64,000 nt of DNA from Desulfobacterales bacterium (GCA_030145015.1 JAQYWI010000002.1:22506-86505); one strand, 5' to 3'. Positions 9,073 to 18,376 are shown, counted from the stretch's first letter. Made by a program: numbers and translations. Notes: a model not told the origin generated them from the sequence alone.

Positions 9073-10344
9073 CTATTTAAATGGGCACTTTTTCTGGCTG
9101 ATATGTTCTTCGACCTCCTCCCTAAAATTCGTCAGCAAACTTTGTAGCGGAGCTACGGCTCCGGGTGCAAACGCACAATATGCGCTCCAAAGATGCTTGC
9201 CCATTTCTTCCAGCAAAGGAATAAAATCTTCCTGGCCTTCCCCGTTTTCCAGGCGCAAAAGTAAATCCCGAATATACGGCAAACCTTCCCGACACGGGGT
9301 GCACCAGCCGCAGGATTCTCTGGCAAAAAACTCGGTTAAATTTAAGGTGGCCCCCACCAGGCAGGTTTTATGGTCAAAAACCATAATGGCGCCGGTTCCC
9401 AGTCTGTTCCCGACCTTTTTCAGGGAATCAAAATCCATCTCAATGTCAAAGTGTTCTTTGGGAAGAAATCCGGTTGAAGCACCTCCGGGCAAACAGGCCT
9501 TGTATTCTGAGCCCTCCAGCATGCCACCGGCATAATCATTAATAATCTCATTTAAGCGGATTCCCATGGGCAGCTCATAACAGCCCGGCCGCTTGACCTT
9601 GCCGCTGACGCAATAGATTTTGGTTCCCGCACCGGTTTCGGTTTGGGCCAGACTTTTGAACCAATCGGGGCCCTGGCGGATAATGTGCGGCATACAGGCA
9701 AAGGTTTCCACATTACTGAGCACCGTGGGCAGACCCCAGAGCCCTTTTTCGGTGGGATATGGAGGCGGTTGCACCGGATTGGGACGCTTGCCCATCAACG
9801 CATTTAATTGCGCCGTCACTTCTCCGCAGATGTAGCGGCCGCCACTGCGGTGAACAACAATTTTCAGGGTGTAATTACTTCCCAAAATGTTTTTACCCAG
9901 ATAACCGGCTGCTTCGGCCGCCTTGACCTCACGTTCAAAAATTCGGGCGCCGCTTTCGTACTCCGGCCGGATGAAAATAATGCCCTTCTGCGCTTTAACC
10001 GAAAATCCGGCAATGATCATACCTTCGATGATCATGTGAGGGTTGGCATGGATCAATACCCGATCTTTAAAGGTGCCGGGCTCCATTTCATCGGCATTGC
10101 AAACAATATATCTCGGAAAGGGCGCATCGGCGGCTATTGATTTCAGTTTTAAACCCGCCGGAAAGGCTGCACCGCCGCGCCCCAGCAGGTTGGCATCCTC
10201 AATTATCTGATGGATGCCCGCTTCACCGTGCTGGCTGATAGCTGCTTTCAAACCCTGATAGCCGCCGCTGTGTTCGTATTCTTCCAGAGTGGTAATGCGG
10301 TCCGGTTTGCGGTTTTCAAGTAAGACCTGGGGATACTTTTCCAT
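9073..10344 (-). CDS. nuoF: NADH-quinone oxidoreductase subunit F (NADH/FMN-binding)
   Basis: Catalytic entry point of complex I: binds NADH, FMN and the N3 4Fe-4S cluster. 423 residues. The FMN/NADH glycine-rich motif GRGGAAFPAGLK lies near residue 55; the N3 ligands are SCGWCTPCREG plus the distal cysteine in SAYCAFAPGA. Presence of E, F and G means this complex can accept NADH directly, unlike the F420- or ferredoxin-linked truncated versions found in some anaerobes. ATG at 10344. Confidence 0.98.
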   Translation of the reverse strand: MEKYPQVLLENRKPDRITTLEEYEHSGGYQGLKAAISQHGEAGIHQIIEDANLLGRGGAAFPAGLKLKSIAADAPFPRYIVCNADEMEPGTFKDRVLIHANPHMIIEGMIIAGFSVKAQKGIIFIRPEYESGARIFEREVKAAEAAGYLGKNILGSNYTLKIVVHRSGGRYICGEVTAQLNALMGKRPNPVQPPPYPTEKGLWGLPTVLSNVETFACMPHIIRQGPDWFKSLAQTETGAGTKIYCVSGKVKRPGCYELPMGIRLNEIINDYAGGMLEGSEYKACLPGGASTGFLPKEHFDIEMDFDSLKKVGNRLGTGAIMVFDHKTCLVGATLNLTEFFARESCGWCTPCREGLPYIRDLLLRLENGEGQEDFIPLLEEMGKHLWSAYCAFAPGAVAPLQSLLTNFREEVEEHISQKKCPFK

Positions 10345-10467
10345 AAGTGCCTAAAGTTTAAAGTGACTGTTTGAAAAAAATCCTGCTGAATTAATCGCAG
10401 CGATTTCCAAAGTCTCAATCGTAAATGCGTTTTTTGTGAAATCCGCAATCCACATGCCGAAATCCAT

Positions 10468-10941
10468 TTAAGCTTTTGATTTCAATTTTTCTAATATCTC
10501 ATCAATCTTTTGCGGCGTTAGGTGGCCATGAACCTTGCGGTTGATCAGCATCGCCGGCGACAAGTCACAATATCCGATGCAGCAGACCGGCAACAGCGTG
10601 AATAAACCGTCTGCAGTGGTGGCGCCCACATCGATGGCCAGTTTTTTACAAAGATAATCTTTTAGGGATTCACACCCATCCATCCAGCAAATCACACTGT
10701 CACAGACATGAATCACATATTTTCCAACCGGTTCACGATAGGTAAACGTATAGAACGTAGCAACTTCTTCCACTTGCAGCGGTGTCATCCCCAGAAGAAG
10801 CGCTACATCCTCCACGGCTTCATCACTTAAATAGCCGTAATGATCCTGAAGCGCCAGCATAACGTCAACCACCAACTCCCGAGGATGATCGGCGTGGGCA
10901 ATTTGGTTTTCTAAAGATTCTTTAAGCTCTTTCGGCAGCAT
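10468..10941 (-). CDS. nuoE: NADH-quinone oxidoreductase subunit E (2Fe-2S thioredoxin-like)
   Basis: Carries the off-pathway N1a 2Fe-2S cluster beside NuoF. 157 residues. Cluster ligands are seen as C-x4-C in HVCDSVICWMDGC and C-x3-C in PVCCIGYCDLSPA, in a thioredoxin-like fold preceded by the helical NuoE domain (ALQDHYGYLSDEAVEDVA). ATG at 10941. The 123-base gap to nuoF begins with a fragment similar to the CTAAAGT repeats (family E). Confidence 0.97.
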   Translation of the reverse strand: MLPKELKESLENQIAHADHPRELVVDVMLALQDHYGYLSDEAVEDVALLLGMTPLQVEEVATFYTFTYREPVGKYVIHVCDSVICWMDGCESLKDYLCKKLAIDVGATTADGLFTLLPVCCIGYCDLSPAMLINRKVHGHLTPQKIDEILEKLKSKA

Positions 10942-10977
10942 CGGAAACTCAAATCTGTAATTTTAGTCATTAAAAAG

Positions 10978-11046
10978 GTGTCAGGTGTCAGTGTTCAGGT
11001 GTCAGCTTGATCAATTCTGACACCTGACACCCGACACCTGAACACA
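10978..11046. repeat. Foldback repeat, family B (nuoBCD-nuoE gap)
   Basis: Three direct units of TCAGGTGTCAG type followed by their inverse (TGACACCTGACACCCGACAC). It can form a near-perfect hairpin of about 25 base pairs with a short AT-rich loop. Same family as 3503-3623. Confidence 0.8.
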
Positions 11047-11053
11047 CATAAAA

Positions 11054-13441
11054 TTAGCGATCGATATCGGGCAAAATATAATCAACCGAACCGATAATGG
11101 CGATTAAATCCGCAATACTCTCCCCCACGGCCATCAACGGCATGACCTGGACATTGGCAAATCCCGGCCCGCGGATGCGCACCCGATAGGCATAACCCAG
11201 CCCGTCGCTGACCACGTAATAACCCTGCTCCCCCCTGGGTATTTCGCAGGCTGCATAGGCCTCCCCATTCGGAATCCGGGGTCCCCGGGTCACGTTGACA
11301 AAATGATGGATCAGGCTTTCGATATCTTTGAGCATATCTTCGCGTTTGGGGATCACGTAACGATAGTCGTCGGCAATGGTTCGGCCCGCAGGCATGTTGC
11401 CGGCCGCTTGTTCGATGATCCGAATACTCTGTCGCATTTCTTCAACCCGCACCAAATAGCGGGCATAACAATCGCCACCGGTAGCAGTGGGGACCTCAAA
11501 CTCATAATTCTCGTAGCCCGAATAGGGCATATTTTTGCGTAAATCCCAATCGAGCCCGCAACTTCGCAGGTTGGGTCCGGTCACCCCCCAGTCCATGGCA
11601 TCTTCCAACGAAATCCGGCCGACGCCCTGTGTGCGTGCTTTAAAAATCGGATTATTACGGATTAAGCTTTCGTATTCCTGTAACCGTTGCGGAAAAATAT
11701 TGATAAATTCATCCACAGGTTCTTTCCAGCCCTCGGGCAGATCCGCAGCCAGACCGCCTATTCGGAACCAGGAAGGATGCAATCGTCCGCCGGTGATGCG
11801 TTCGACAATATCCAGAATCATCTCGCGTTCACGAAACGTATAGAAATTAGGTGCCATGGCCCCGACATCATGCGCATAGGTGGCAAACCAGACGAGATGA
11901 TTGCTCAAACGAAAGAATTCGCTCAGCATCACCCGGATCACCTGGGCCCGTTCCGGAACTTTTATATCTGCCAGGCTTTCCACCGCCAGCAGGTAGGGAA
12001 GATCATTGGCAGCACCCGCCAGATAGTCGACCCGCGCCAGATAGGGAATAAATTGGTGCCAGGTTTGACGCTCACCGATTTTTTCCACCCCGCGATGGTG
12101 ATACCCGATCTCCAATTCCAGACCGGTAATTTCTTCACCGTTTAAAGAGGCAATGTAGCGCAGCAACCCGTGAGTGCCGACGTGATGGGGCCCGATATTT
12201 AGAATCAGCGGATGCTCGCCGTCGGCTGATTTTGCATAAACGCCGCCGTCTAAAGGCTGCAGCTTTTCTGCCTCTTTACGGGTATAGGGCGCCATCTCAG
12301 TTGCCCTGCCCGGATAACTCTTTCTTAAGGGGTGACCTTCCCAATCCGGCGGCATGATAATCCGGCGAAGGTTCGGATGGCCTTCAAATCGAATGCCCAT
12401 CAGATCAAAAACTTCGCGTTCATACCAGTTGGCCGAAGGCCAGATATCGGTAATGCTGGGGGTGGTGGGATCTTGACCCTGCAGCTCCACTTTCAGCCGA
12501 ACCCGGCTGGCGGAATCAAAGGATAGCAGATGATAAACCATGGTGTAATCCGGGAAGCGATCCCGCTGACGACGGGCGGATTCGTCAACGGCGCTCAGAT
12601 CATCCAGACGCTGAAACTTCGGCGTTGCTGCGGTCTTCAGATAGTGCAATACATCCTTGAGCCGGTTTTTGGCAACCACAAACGTGAGCATATCCGATGT
12701 CGGTGAAACGGCCTGAACGTCTTCGCCAAATTGAGAGCTCAAAACCTGAACCAGGTTCTGCTCGGACTGATTTAATTCGATTTGCCGCGCCGCCGGGGTC
12801 CACATGAGGTCTGAGCGGCTATCCCGGAATTCAGGCGGAATAACCGAAGTGCCCCGGATGGCGGTGCCTTCCATTCCCGGACCCCGGGGGTCACGGGATT
12901 TGGTTTGGCCGTCTGCGAGAATGGGTTTGACACTTCCCTGGGTACCGCCTTTGAGATGAAATATGGAACGGGTGGGGCTTTCAGTTTCAATTTTTTTCTG
13001 CAGCATCATAAGCCCATTCAGAACGGCCTCGGGCCGGGGCGGGCATCCCGGGATATATACATCCACCGGTAAAATCTGATCGATGCCCTGCACAACGCTG
13101 TAAACGTCATACATGCCCCCGCAGTTGGAGCAGGACCCCATTGAAATCACCCATTTGGGTTCAGCCATCTGCTCGTATAGACGCAAAACAACCGGCGCAA
13201 TTTTCTTAAAAACCGTACCGGAGACAATCAGAAGATCGGCCTGCCGCGGTGAGGGGCGCAGGACCTCCGCTCCGAAACGGGCCATATCGTAACGGGCGGT
13301 CAGCGCAGTGGCCTCCTCGACAAAACAGCATGAGAGCCCGAAAAACATGGGCCACAGGCTGTATTTACGTGACCAGTTAATCAGGGCGTCTGTTCCGCCC
13401 AGCAAACGCTGGCTTAATCCTTTTGGGTTATCGGCCCCCAA
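11054..13441 (-). CDS. nuoBCD: NADH-quinone oxidoreductase, fused subunits B, C and D
   Basis: One 795-residue chain with three complex I subunits end to end. The NuoB part (about 1-165) has the N2 ligands C38, C39, C104 and C133. The NuoC part (about 225-375) ends with the family signature [20 protein letters not shown]. The NuoD part (about 410-795) holds [13 protein letters not shown] and the quinone-site region, and ends in [12 protein letters not shown]. The start is a TTG at 13441, supported by an AGGGGGG ribosome site seven bases upstream; no ATG exists before residue 32. It overlaps nuoA by 28 bases. The B-C linker (about 166-225) is long, polar and probably flexible. Confidence 0.95.
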   Translation of the reverse strand: MGADNPKGLSQRLLGGTDALINWSRKYSLWPMFFGLSCCFVEEATALTARYDMARFGAEVLRPSPRQADLLIVSGTVFKKIAPVVLRLYEQMAEPKWVISMGSCSNCGGMYDVYSVVQGIDQILPVDVYIPGCPPRPEAVLNGLMMLQKKIETESPTRSIFHLKGGTQGSVKPILADGQTKSRDPRGPGMEGTAIRGTSVIPPEFRDSRSDLMWTPAARQIELNQSEQNLVQVLSSQFGEDVQAVSPTSDMLTFVVAKNRLKDVLHYLKTAATPKFQRLDDLSAVDESARRQRDRFPDYTMVYHLLSFDSASRVRLKVELQGQDPTTPSITDIWPSANWYEREVFDLMGIRFEGHPNLRRIIMPPDWEGHPLRKSYPGRATEMAPYTRKEAEKLQPLDGGVYAKSADGEHPLILNIGPHHVGTHGLLRYIASLNGEEITGLELEIGYHHRGVEKIGERQTWHQFIPYLARVDYLAGAANDLPYLLAVESLADIKVPERAQVIRVMLSEFFRLSNHLVWFATYAHDVGAMAPNFYTFREREMILDIVERITGGRLHPSWFRIGGLAADLPEGWKEPVDEFINIFPQRLQEYESLIRNNPIFKARTQGVGRISLEDAMDWGVTGPNLRSCGLDWDLRKNMPYSGYENYEFEVPTATGGDCYARYLVRVEEMRQSIRIIEQAAGNMPAGRTIADDYRYVIPKREDMLKDIESLIHHFVNVTRGPRIPNGEAYAACEIPRGEQGYYVVSDGLGYAYRVRIRGPGFANVQVMPLMAVGESIADLIAIIGSVDYILPDIDR

Positions 13442-13824
13442 TCAAGTCCCCCCTTTCGCCAGATGTAAATGAGGCCCAAAAGCAACACAACGATGAAAAA
13501 TGAAATTTGGATCCATCCCGACCAGCCCAGTGCACCGTGGGCGATGGCCCAGGCAAAAATAAAGGCGCCTTCCACGTCAAAAATGAGAAAAAAGATTGCC
13601 ACCAGATAAAACGGGACGGGATAATGCAGACGGGCAGTTCCGGTGGGGATAATACCGCTTTCATAAGGTCTTAACTTTTCAACGGTTTTTTTTCTTTCCC
13701 CAAGCCAGATAGCAATGACCAGTTGGGATGCAACGAATACCAGAATAAGAACAACATAGATGACGAGGCTAAAAATACCCGGTTCCCATGGTGAAAGGAT
13801 TCCGGCAGAAACAATCGGTTGCAT
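13414..13824 (-). CDS. nuoA: NADH-quinone oxidoreductase subunit A
   Basis: First gene of the nuo operon. Three-helix membrane subunit; 136 residues. Family signatures are the cytoplasmic loop [12 protein letters not shown] and the acidic second helix [18 protein letters not shown] at 13824 with GGAGAGG upstream. Its last 28 bases overlap the TTG start of nuoBCD. The operon promoter should lie in 13825-14100, but I could not assign one with confidence. Confidence 0.95.
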   Translation of the reverse strand: MQPIVSAGILSPWEPGIFSLVIYVVLILVFVASQLVIAIWLGERKKTVEKLRPYESGIIPTGTARLHYPVPFYLVAIFFLIFDVEGAFIFAWAIAHGALGWSGWIQISFFIVVLLLGLIYIWRKGGLDWGPITQKD

Positions 13825-13947
13825 AACCTCTCCGCTGTAATTTAACGTCTTGGAATTTCTAAAAGATTGATGCTTGCTGCCGGAGCAGAAGCACCTTCAT
13901 TGGGTGTTAAAGGCTGTATTATGGCGAACCCGCTGGTACAAAATGAT

Positions 13948-14073
13948 GGAGTCACCGACCACCCGCAAAGCGGGTGGCTTGGATTTTTCCGCCATAGCGG
14001 GAAAATACAAAAGCACGGCAGTGCTTTAATCGGTGCGGGTGGAACCGGGTGCAAGGCACCCGGTTTGAAACAC
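13948..14073 (+). repeat. Four-hairpin repeat element, copy 1 (possible structured RNA or REP-type element)
   Basis: In order: head GGAGTC; hairpin 1 CCACCCGC-AAA-GCGGGTGG (13959-13977); hairpin 2 TTTTTCCGC-CATA-GCGGGAAAA (13984-14005); hairpin 3 AAAGCAC-GGCA-GTGCTTT (14010-14027); a linker with a second GCGGGTGG (14035-14042); and hairpin 4 AACCGGGTGC-AAG-GCACCCGGTT (14043-14065). An inverted, diverged copy lies at 25343-25471 with compensatory stem changes. A tetranucleotide GGAG head next to a GC-rich hairpin is typical of REP sequences mobilised by RAYT/IS200-like transposases, but no transposase is nearby. It lies between nuoA and rlpA, both of which read on the other strand. Confidence 0.7.
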
Positions 14074-14124
14074 CCAATTTTTTATATAGATTAGCGCCGG
14101 TTAAAATGCAATGATTTTCCTCTT

Positions 14125-14901
14125 TTATTCAGCAACCACAATTGCATCCGGAAATCCGTTTTGAATAAGGTAGGCTTCATATTCTTGTGCCTGTTCCAGG
14201 GTGGACACCTTACCGACCCGGACCCGGTAAAAAATATTGACGCCGTTATCGTACTCGACGATATGGGCATTTTTGTATGTTTGATCCAGTTTACGTTTAA
14301 GCTTTTCTGCATTTTCACGATTCAAGAATGCGCCGACCTGAAACGTAAAATTTCCGGAATAATAATCATCTTGAACGTAAGTTGACGCAGAGCTGCCGGC
14401 AGACGATGCCGGTCGCCCCAGGGCAACCACCTCGACCCTGGCGGTACCGGGACCCACGATTCCGATATCCCTGGCGGCTGTGTATGATAAATCAATTATG
14501 CGACCGCGTACAAAAGGACCGCGGTCATTGATTCGAACCACAACGCTGCGACTGTTTTCCCGGTTGTGCACCTCTACGTAAGTGCCCAGCGGCAATGTTT
14601 TATGCGCAGCGGTCATGGCGTACATGTTGTAAGTCTCACCATTTGATGTTTTTTTGCCGTGAAAATCACGACCATACCAGGAGGCGATTCCGTGCTGGCG
14701 AAAACCTTCAGAATGCGGCAGCGGTTGATACCACTTGCCCAGTACTTTGTATGGTTTTGGATAACCGGGTTTGCTCGAAGGCGGGGGCTGGGATCTAGGT
14801 GTGCTGCTCGCACAGCCGTAAATCAAAAACACAATTACCGCGAAGGTAAGGATAAACCGGTAACCGACCAACATTATGCGTCCAGATGAAATACCGTTCA
14901 T
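14125..14901 (-). CDS. rlpA: RlpA-like septal ring lytic transglycosylase lipoprotein
   Basis: Outer-membrane lipoprotein of the RlpA family, which cleaves or binds denuded peptidoglycan at division sites. It has a signal peptide ending in the lipobox LIYGC, then the double-psi beta-barrel domain (HGIASWYGRDFHGKKTSNGE to ARVEVVALG) with the conserved His/Asp catalytic region (NDRGPFVRGRIIDLSY). A C-terminal SPOR domain (about FTFQVGAFLNRENA onward) binds denuded glycan. ATG at 14901 or 14874 are both possible; the second gives a cleaner signal peptide. A TTG three codons upstream was not used. It lies just downstream of lon, on the same strand. Confidence 0.9.
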   Translation of the reverse strand: MNGISSGRIMLVGYRFILTFAVIVFLIYGCASSTPRSQPPPSSKPGYPKPYKVLGKWYQPLPHSEGFRQHGIASWYGRDFHGKKTSNGETYNMYAMTAAHKTLPLGTYVEVHNRENSRSVVVRINDRGPFVRGRIIDLSYTAARDIGIVGPGTARVEVVALGRPASSAGSSASTYVQDDYYSGNFTFQVGAFLNRENAEKLKRKLDQTYKNAHIVEYDNGVNIFYRVRVGKVSTLEQAQEYEAYLIQNGFPDAIVVAE

Positions 14902-14979
14902 AATCCACAAAAAACGCTGTAGGTAACCTCGGAGAAATTCTATACTTTCAATTCGTCACAGAAATCCTGATACGATGAA

Positions 14980-17376
14980 CTAAGTTTTTTTTCGTCTCCT
15001 TTTCCGTGACGACTGCTTTGGGCTGTCAAGCGCCAGATTGAGAACATTTATCATATTATCAACAAAGTGAAAGCGGATTTCTTTTTTAACCTTTGGGGGG
15101 ATGTCTTCCAGATCTTTTTTGTTCCACTCCGGCAGGATAATTTTCTTGATACCGGCCCGATGGGCGGCCAGTATTTTCTCCTTTACACCCCCAACCGGCA
15201 ACACCTGACCCCTTAAGGTAATTTCACCGGTCATTGCCAGATCTTTATCAATGGTCTTGTTTTTCAGCAGTGATGTCAGCGCGGTCAGCATGGTGACGCC
15301 GGCAGAAGGCCCATCTTTTGGTATGGCACCCGCCGGCACGTGAATATGCAGATCATGGGTTTCAAAAAAATCTTCATCGACGCCTATCTTTTTTGCATTG
15401 GCGCGAATAAAACTCAAGGCGGCCGTGGCCGACTCCTTCATCACATCACCCAGTTGCCCGGTGAGGGTCAGGCCATTTTTCCCTTTCATTGCGGTTGCTT
15501 CAATAAACAAAAGCTCGCCGCCTGTCGGGGTCCACGCAAGGCCGGTGGCAACGCCCGGTGTGGTCACCCGGGCTTTGGTTTCAGAGGTAAACCGGATAGG
15601 GCCAAGGTATGCGTGGATATCATCGACTTTAACCGTTACGGACTTGACCTTGCCGGCGACGATCCTGCTGGCCACACCGCGGCAAACATTGGCGATTTCC
15701 CGTTCCAGGTTCCGTAGGCCGGCCTCACGCGTGTAGCCTGTAATAATTTGCTTTACCGCCCCCTGGTTAAATTTTATCTGTTTAGCCTTTATTCCGTGTG
15801 CATCTCTCTGGCGCGGGATGAGGAAGCGGTTGGCGATTTTTACCTTCTCATCCAGCGTGTATCCGTGCAGCATCAGAACTTCCATCCGGTCCCGCAAAGC
15901 CGGCGGTATGGTATCTAAAATATTGGCTGTTGTAATGAACATGACTTTGGAAAGATCAAAGGGCACATCCAGATAATGATCCGAAAAGGAAAAATTCTGT
16001 TCGGGATCCAGGACTTCCAGAAGTGCGGAAGACGGATCCCCGCGAAAATCACTGCCCACCTTATCAATTTCATCCAGCATAAAGACCGGATTGTTGGATT
16101 CGGCCCGCCGTAAGCCCTGAATAATGCGTCCGGGAAGGGCGCCTACATAGGTGCGCCGGTGGCCTCGGATTTCAGCCTCATCTCTAACCCCCCCAAGGGA
16201 GATGCGATGAAACTTGCGACCCAGCGCCCGCGCAATGGATTGCCCCAGCGATGTCTTGCCGGTACCGGGTGGTCCCGCAAAGCATAAAATGGGCCCTTTT
16301 GATTCGGGCTTCAATTTGCGTACTGCCAAATATTCAATGATACGCCGTTTGGGTTTCTCCAGCCCATAATGATCATCATCCAGGATTTTTTGGGCCTTTT
16401 TGATGTCGACATTATCCGCGGTGCTTTCGTGCCACGGCAAAGCGGTGATCCAGTCCAGATAGGTTGATGCAACCGTATATTCGGCTGAGGACGGATGCAT
16501 CCGTGACAGACGATCCAGTTCGCGCTCGGCTTCTTTGTGCGCTTCTTGAGGAAGATTTTTTTTCTCAATTTTGGCCCGGTATTCTTCAATTTCAACCTGA
16601 CTTTCATCTGTTTCGCCCAGTTCTTCTTTGATGGCCTTGAGCTGCTGCCTTAAATAATATTCCTTTTGACTCTGATCCATGTCTCCTTTGACCTGGCTCT
16701 GAATTTTATTCCCCAGTTCAAGGATACTGAGCTGATGATTCACCAGACGCGTCACTTCTTTGAGACGCTCCTTCACATTTTGAATTTCCAGAATTTTTTG
16801 TTTTTCAGCCGGGCTGGAATTAATTGTAGATGCAATCATATCGGCCAGCGTACCGGCCTCCTGAATCGACTTCGCCATCTGGCCAATCTCCGGCGGCAGC
16901 CCTGCGGAAAGCTCCACGATTCGGATAAATTGCTCAATCAGGTTGGTCATGAGCGCCTCGGTCTCATTGTCTTTTACTTCATCTTCCTCAACCAATTCGA
17001 TCCGGGCCCGAAGATAGGGCCGCTTATTTTCCCAGGACTTTATTCTGAACCGGTAAAGCCCCTGAACCAGAAGCTGGGTTCGATTATCCTGGGTTTTGGC
17101 CATTTTCAAAATTAAGGCGCTGGTTCCGACCGGGGCCAGATCTTCGTGTTCAGGCTTATTTCCCTCTTCCGGCTTTTTGGATACCACCAGCCCGATAATC
17201 CGATTTTTGGCCATGGCTTCATCTACCAGCCGAACCGATTCCCCCTGCATCACCACAAGCGGAAGTACCATTTTGGGAAACAGGGCTGCATCAAACAATG
17301 GCAGGATCGGAAGCAGTTTGGGGACTTTCTCTGTATCAATCTCTACCGGCGGTCTTTGATCAGGTTGATCCGTCAT
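14980..17376 (-). CDS. lon: ATP-dependent endopeptidase Lon
   Basis: Cytoplasmic AAA+ protease that degrades misfolded and regulatory proteins. 798 residues. The N-terminal LonN substrate domain (about 20-215) is followed by a helical stretch, Walker A GPPGTGKT (368-375), Walker B with FMLDEIDK, and a C-terminal protease domain with the Ser-Lys dyad S691 (KDGPSAGV) and K734 (GGVKEK). The C-terminus is very basic (SSRKRRRKKT). ATG at 17376 has TGGAGGT six bases upstream. It follows an Hsp20 gene by 54 bases on the same strand, so a heat-shock operon is likely. Confidence 0.98.
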   Translation of the reverse strand: MTDQPDQRPPVEIDTEKVPKLLPILPLFDAALFPKMVLPLVVMQGESVRLVDEAMAKNRIIGLVVSKKPEEGNKPEHEDLAPVGTSALILKMAKTQDNRTQLLVQGLYRFRIKSWENKRPYLRARIELVEEDEVKDNETEALMTNLIEQFIRIVELSAGLPPEIGQMAKSIQEAGTLADMIASTINSSPAEKQKILEIQNVKERLKEVTRLVNHQLSILELGNKIQSQVKGDMDQSQKEYYLRQQLKAIKEELGETDESQVEIEEYRAKIEKKNLPQEAHKEAERELDRLSRMHPSSAEYTVASTYLDWITALPWHESTADNVDIKKAQKILDDDHYGLEKPKRRIIEYLAVRKLKPESKGPILCFAGPPGTGKTSLGQSIARALGRKFHRISLGGVRDEAEIRGHRRTYVGALPGRIIQGLRRAESNNPVFMLDEIDKVGSDFRGDPSSALLEVLDPEQNFSFSDHYLDVPFDLSKVMFITTANILDTIPPALRDRMEVLMLHGYTLDEKVKIANRFLIPRQRDAHGIKAKQIKFNQGAVKQIITGYTREAGLRNLEREIANVCRGVASRIVAGKVKSVTVKVDDIHAYLGPIRFTSETKARVTTPGVATGLAWTPTGGELLFIEATAMKGKNGLTLTGQLGDVMKESATAALSFIRANAKKIGVDEDFFETHDLHIHVPAGAIPKDGPSAGVTMLTALTSLLKNKTIDKDLAMTGEITLRGQVLPVGGVKEKILAAHRAGIKKIILPEWNKKDLEDIPPKVKKEIRFHFVDNMINVLNLALDSPKQSSRKRRRKKT

Positions 17377-17430
17377 TATTACCTCCAGAAATATACGTCT
17401 GGTCCTCCGTTATGATTATCGAAATTTAAT

Positions 17431-17877
17431 TTATCCTTCTGATATCGGGATTTTAAGGGATTTTGCAATCGGCATCTTTGCAAGTCGAATTTCAAGCAGA
17501 CCGTTTGTGTATGCGGCAGATACGACTTCAGGGTCAATGGGTGCCGGGAGATATAGAATTCTTTCGAAACGGCCGTATTGAATTTCGGCGAGCCTGTATG
17601 TGGTGTCGCCGGTGCAATGCCGGGCATCCCGGTCCCCCTGTATCTTAACTGCCTTGCTGCTGATCTCGACTTCCAGGGTATCTTTATCCACTCCGGCAAC
17701 CTCGGCAATAATAACGACTTCATCCGGAGTTTCGTTCATGTCCATTGGCGGTTTCCAGGCGCGTTCGGCTAGCGAGAAGGCCGGACTCATCGATCGAAAC
17801 ATGTCTTCAATCGTTTTTTCCAGGTCAGAACCCAGATGACCAAAATCTTCTGCAATTCTAATTTTGATAAATTCCAT
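17431..17877 (-). CDS. Hsp20/alpha-crystallin family small heat-shock protein
   Basis: ATP-independent holdase chaperone, 148 residues. The alpha-crystallin domain runs from about residue 45 to 138 (DMNETPDEVVIIAEVAGVDK through GLLEIRLAK); the N-terminal segment is acidic with EDMFRSMSPAF. It differs clearly from the other Hsp20 at 18377. ATG at 17877 with GGAGCCGGAG just upstream. Immediately upstream of lon, 54 bases apart. Confidence 0.93.
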   Translation of the reverse strand: MEFIKIRIAEDFGHLGSDLEKTIEDMFRSMSPAFSLAERAWKPPMDMNETPDEVVIIAEVAGVDKDTLEVEISSKAVKIQGDRDARHCTGDTTYRLAEIQYGRFERILYLPAPIDPEVVSAAYTNGLLEIRLAKMPIAKSLKIPISEG

Positions 17878-17972
17878 CTCCGGCTCCTAAAGTTTATGCT
17901 AATTGTTGGTTTCTCTTCTATAAATTCCAGATCAAAATAACACTGATTCGGCATTTTGTAAAGCAAGTGCCG

Positions 17973-18289
17973 CTAGTGTCATGTCTCCTAAAAATGTTAC
18001 AAATGTCGTGTGGTATATTTTAGTCCAGTTGCGTTCTTTACAGGCCTCTGGTCGCTGGCCACTGGCCACTGGCTGCCTGTCTCTGGGTCGGCCGGCAGCA
18101 AGCCTGCGACGAGCCCATCGGCCGTGAGCCCTTCGGTCGTGAGCCCTTCGGTCGTGAGCTCAGGGTCGAACGACTCAGGGTCGAACGACTCAGGGCCGAA
18201 CGGCTCAATCGAGTCGAAGCCAGCAGCCAGTAGCAAGAAGCCTAAAATAAACCATGTTTTTGTAAATTACTTGCGGGACGCGACACTAG
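17973..18289. mobile_element. Inverted-repeat element with CTAGTGTC ends (MITE-like), between two hsp20 genes
   Basis: A 317-bp segment bounded by CTAGTGTC (17973-17980) and GACACTAG (18282-18289). The match continues inward imperfectly: CATGTCTCC and TTACAAA on the left against GGGACGC and TTTGTAA on the right. Inside lie a foldback built on TGGCCACTGGCCACTGG and its partner GCCAGCAGCCAGTAGC, and a tandem block (18116-18215) of CCTTCGGTCGTGAG and CAGGGTCGAACGACT units. No transposase. An apparent ORF across it (Ser-Gly-Asn repeats) is just the tandem repeat read through. It fills most of the 499-base gap 17878-18376. Confidence 0.65.
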
Positions 18290-18303
18290 AGTCCAGACAC
18301 ACC

Positions 18304-18331
18304 TTGACAAAATTGACGGTATGGTTAAATT
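18304..18331 (+). promoter_or_regulatory. Candidate sigma-70 type promoter for the downstream hsp20
   Basis: A perfect -35 hexamer TTGACA (18304-18309) is followed after 16 bases by TAAATT (18326-18331), a 4/6 match to the -10 consensus. It lies about 45 bases ahead of the hsp20 start codon and just outside the CTAGTGTC element. No CIRCE operator was found next to it. Confidence 0.4.
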
Positions 18332-18376
18332 TCAAACGACAAACGAAATCAATTTTTATATCAAGGAGGTTCGACC

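Noticed and set aside
13867..14094. 75-codon ORF across the four-hairpin element
   Set aside because: Composition follows the hairpins; no start signal; the second copy does not keep the frame.
17878..18376. CIRCE (HrcA) operator near the small heat-shock genes
   Set aside because: No TTAGCACTC-N9-GAGTGCTAA match or near match was found in the gap.
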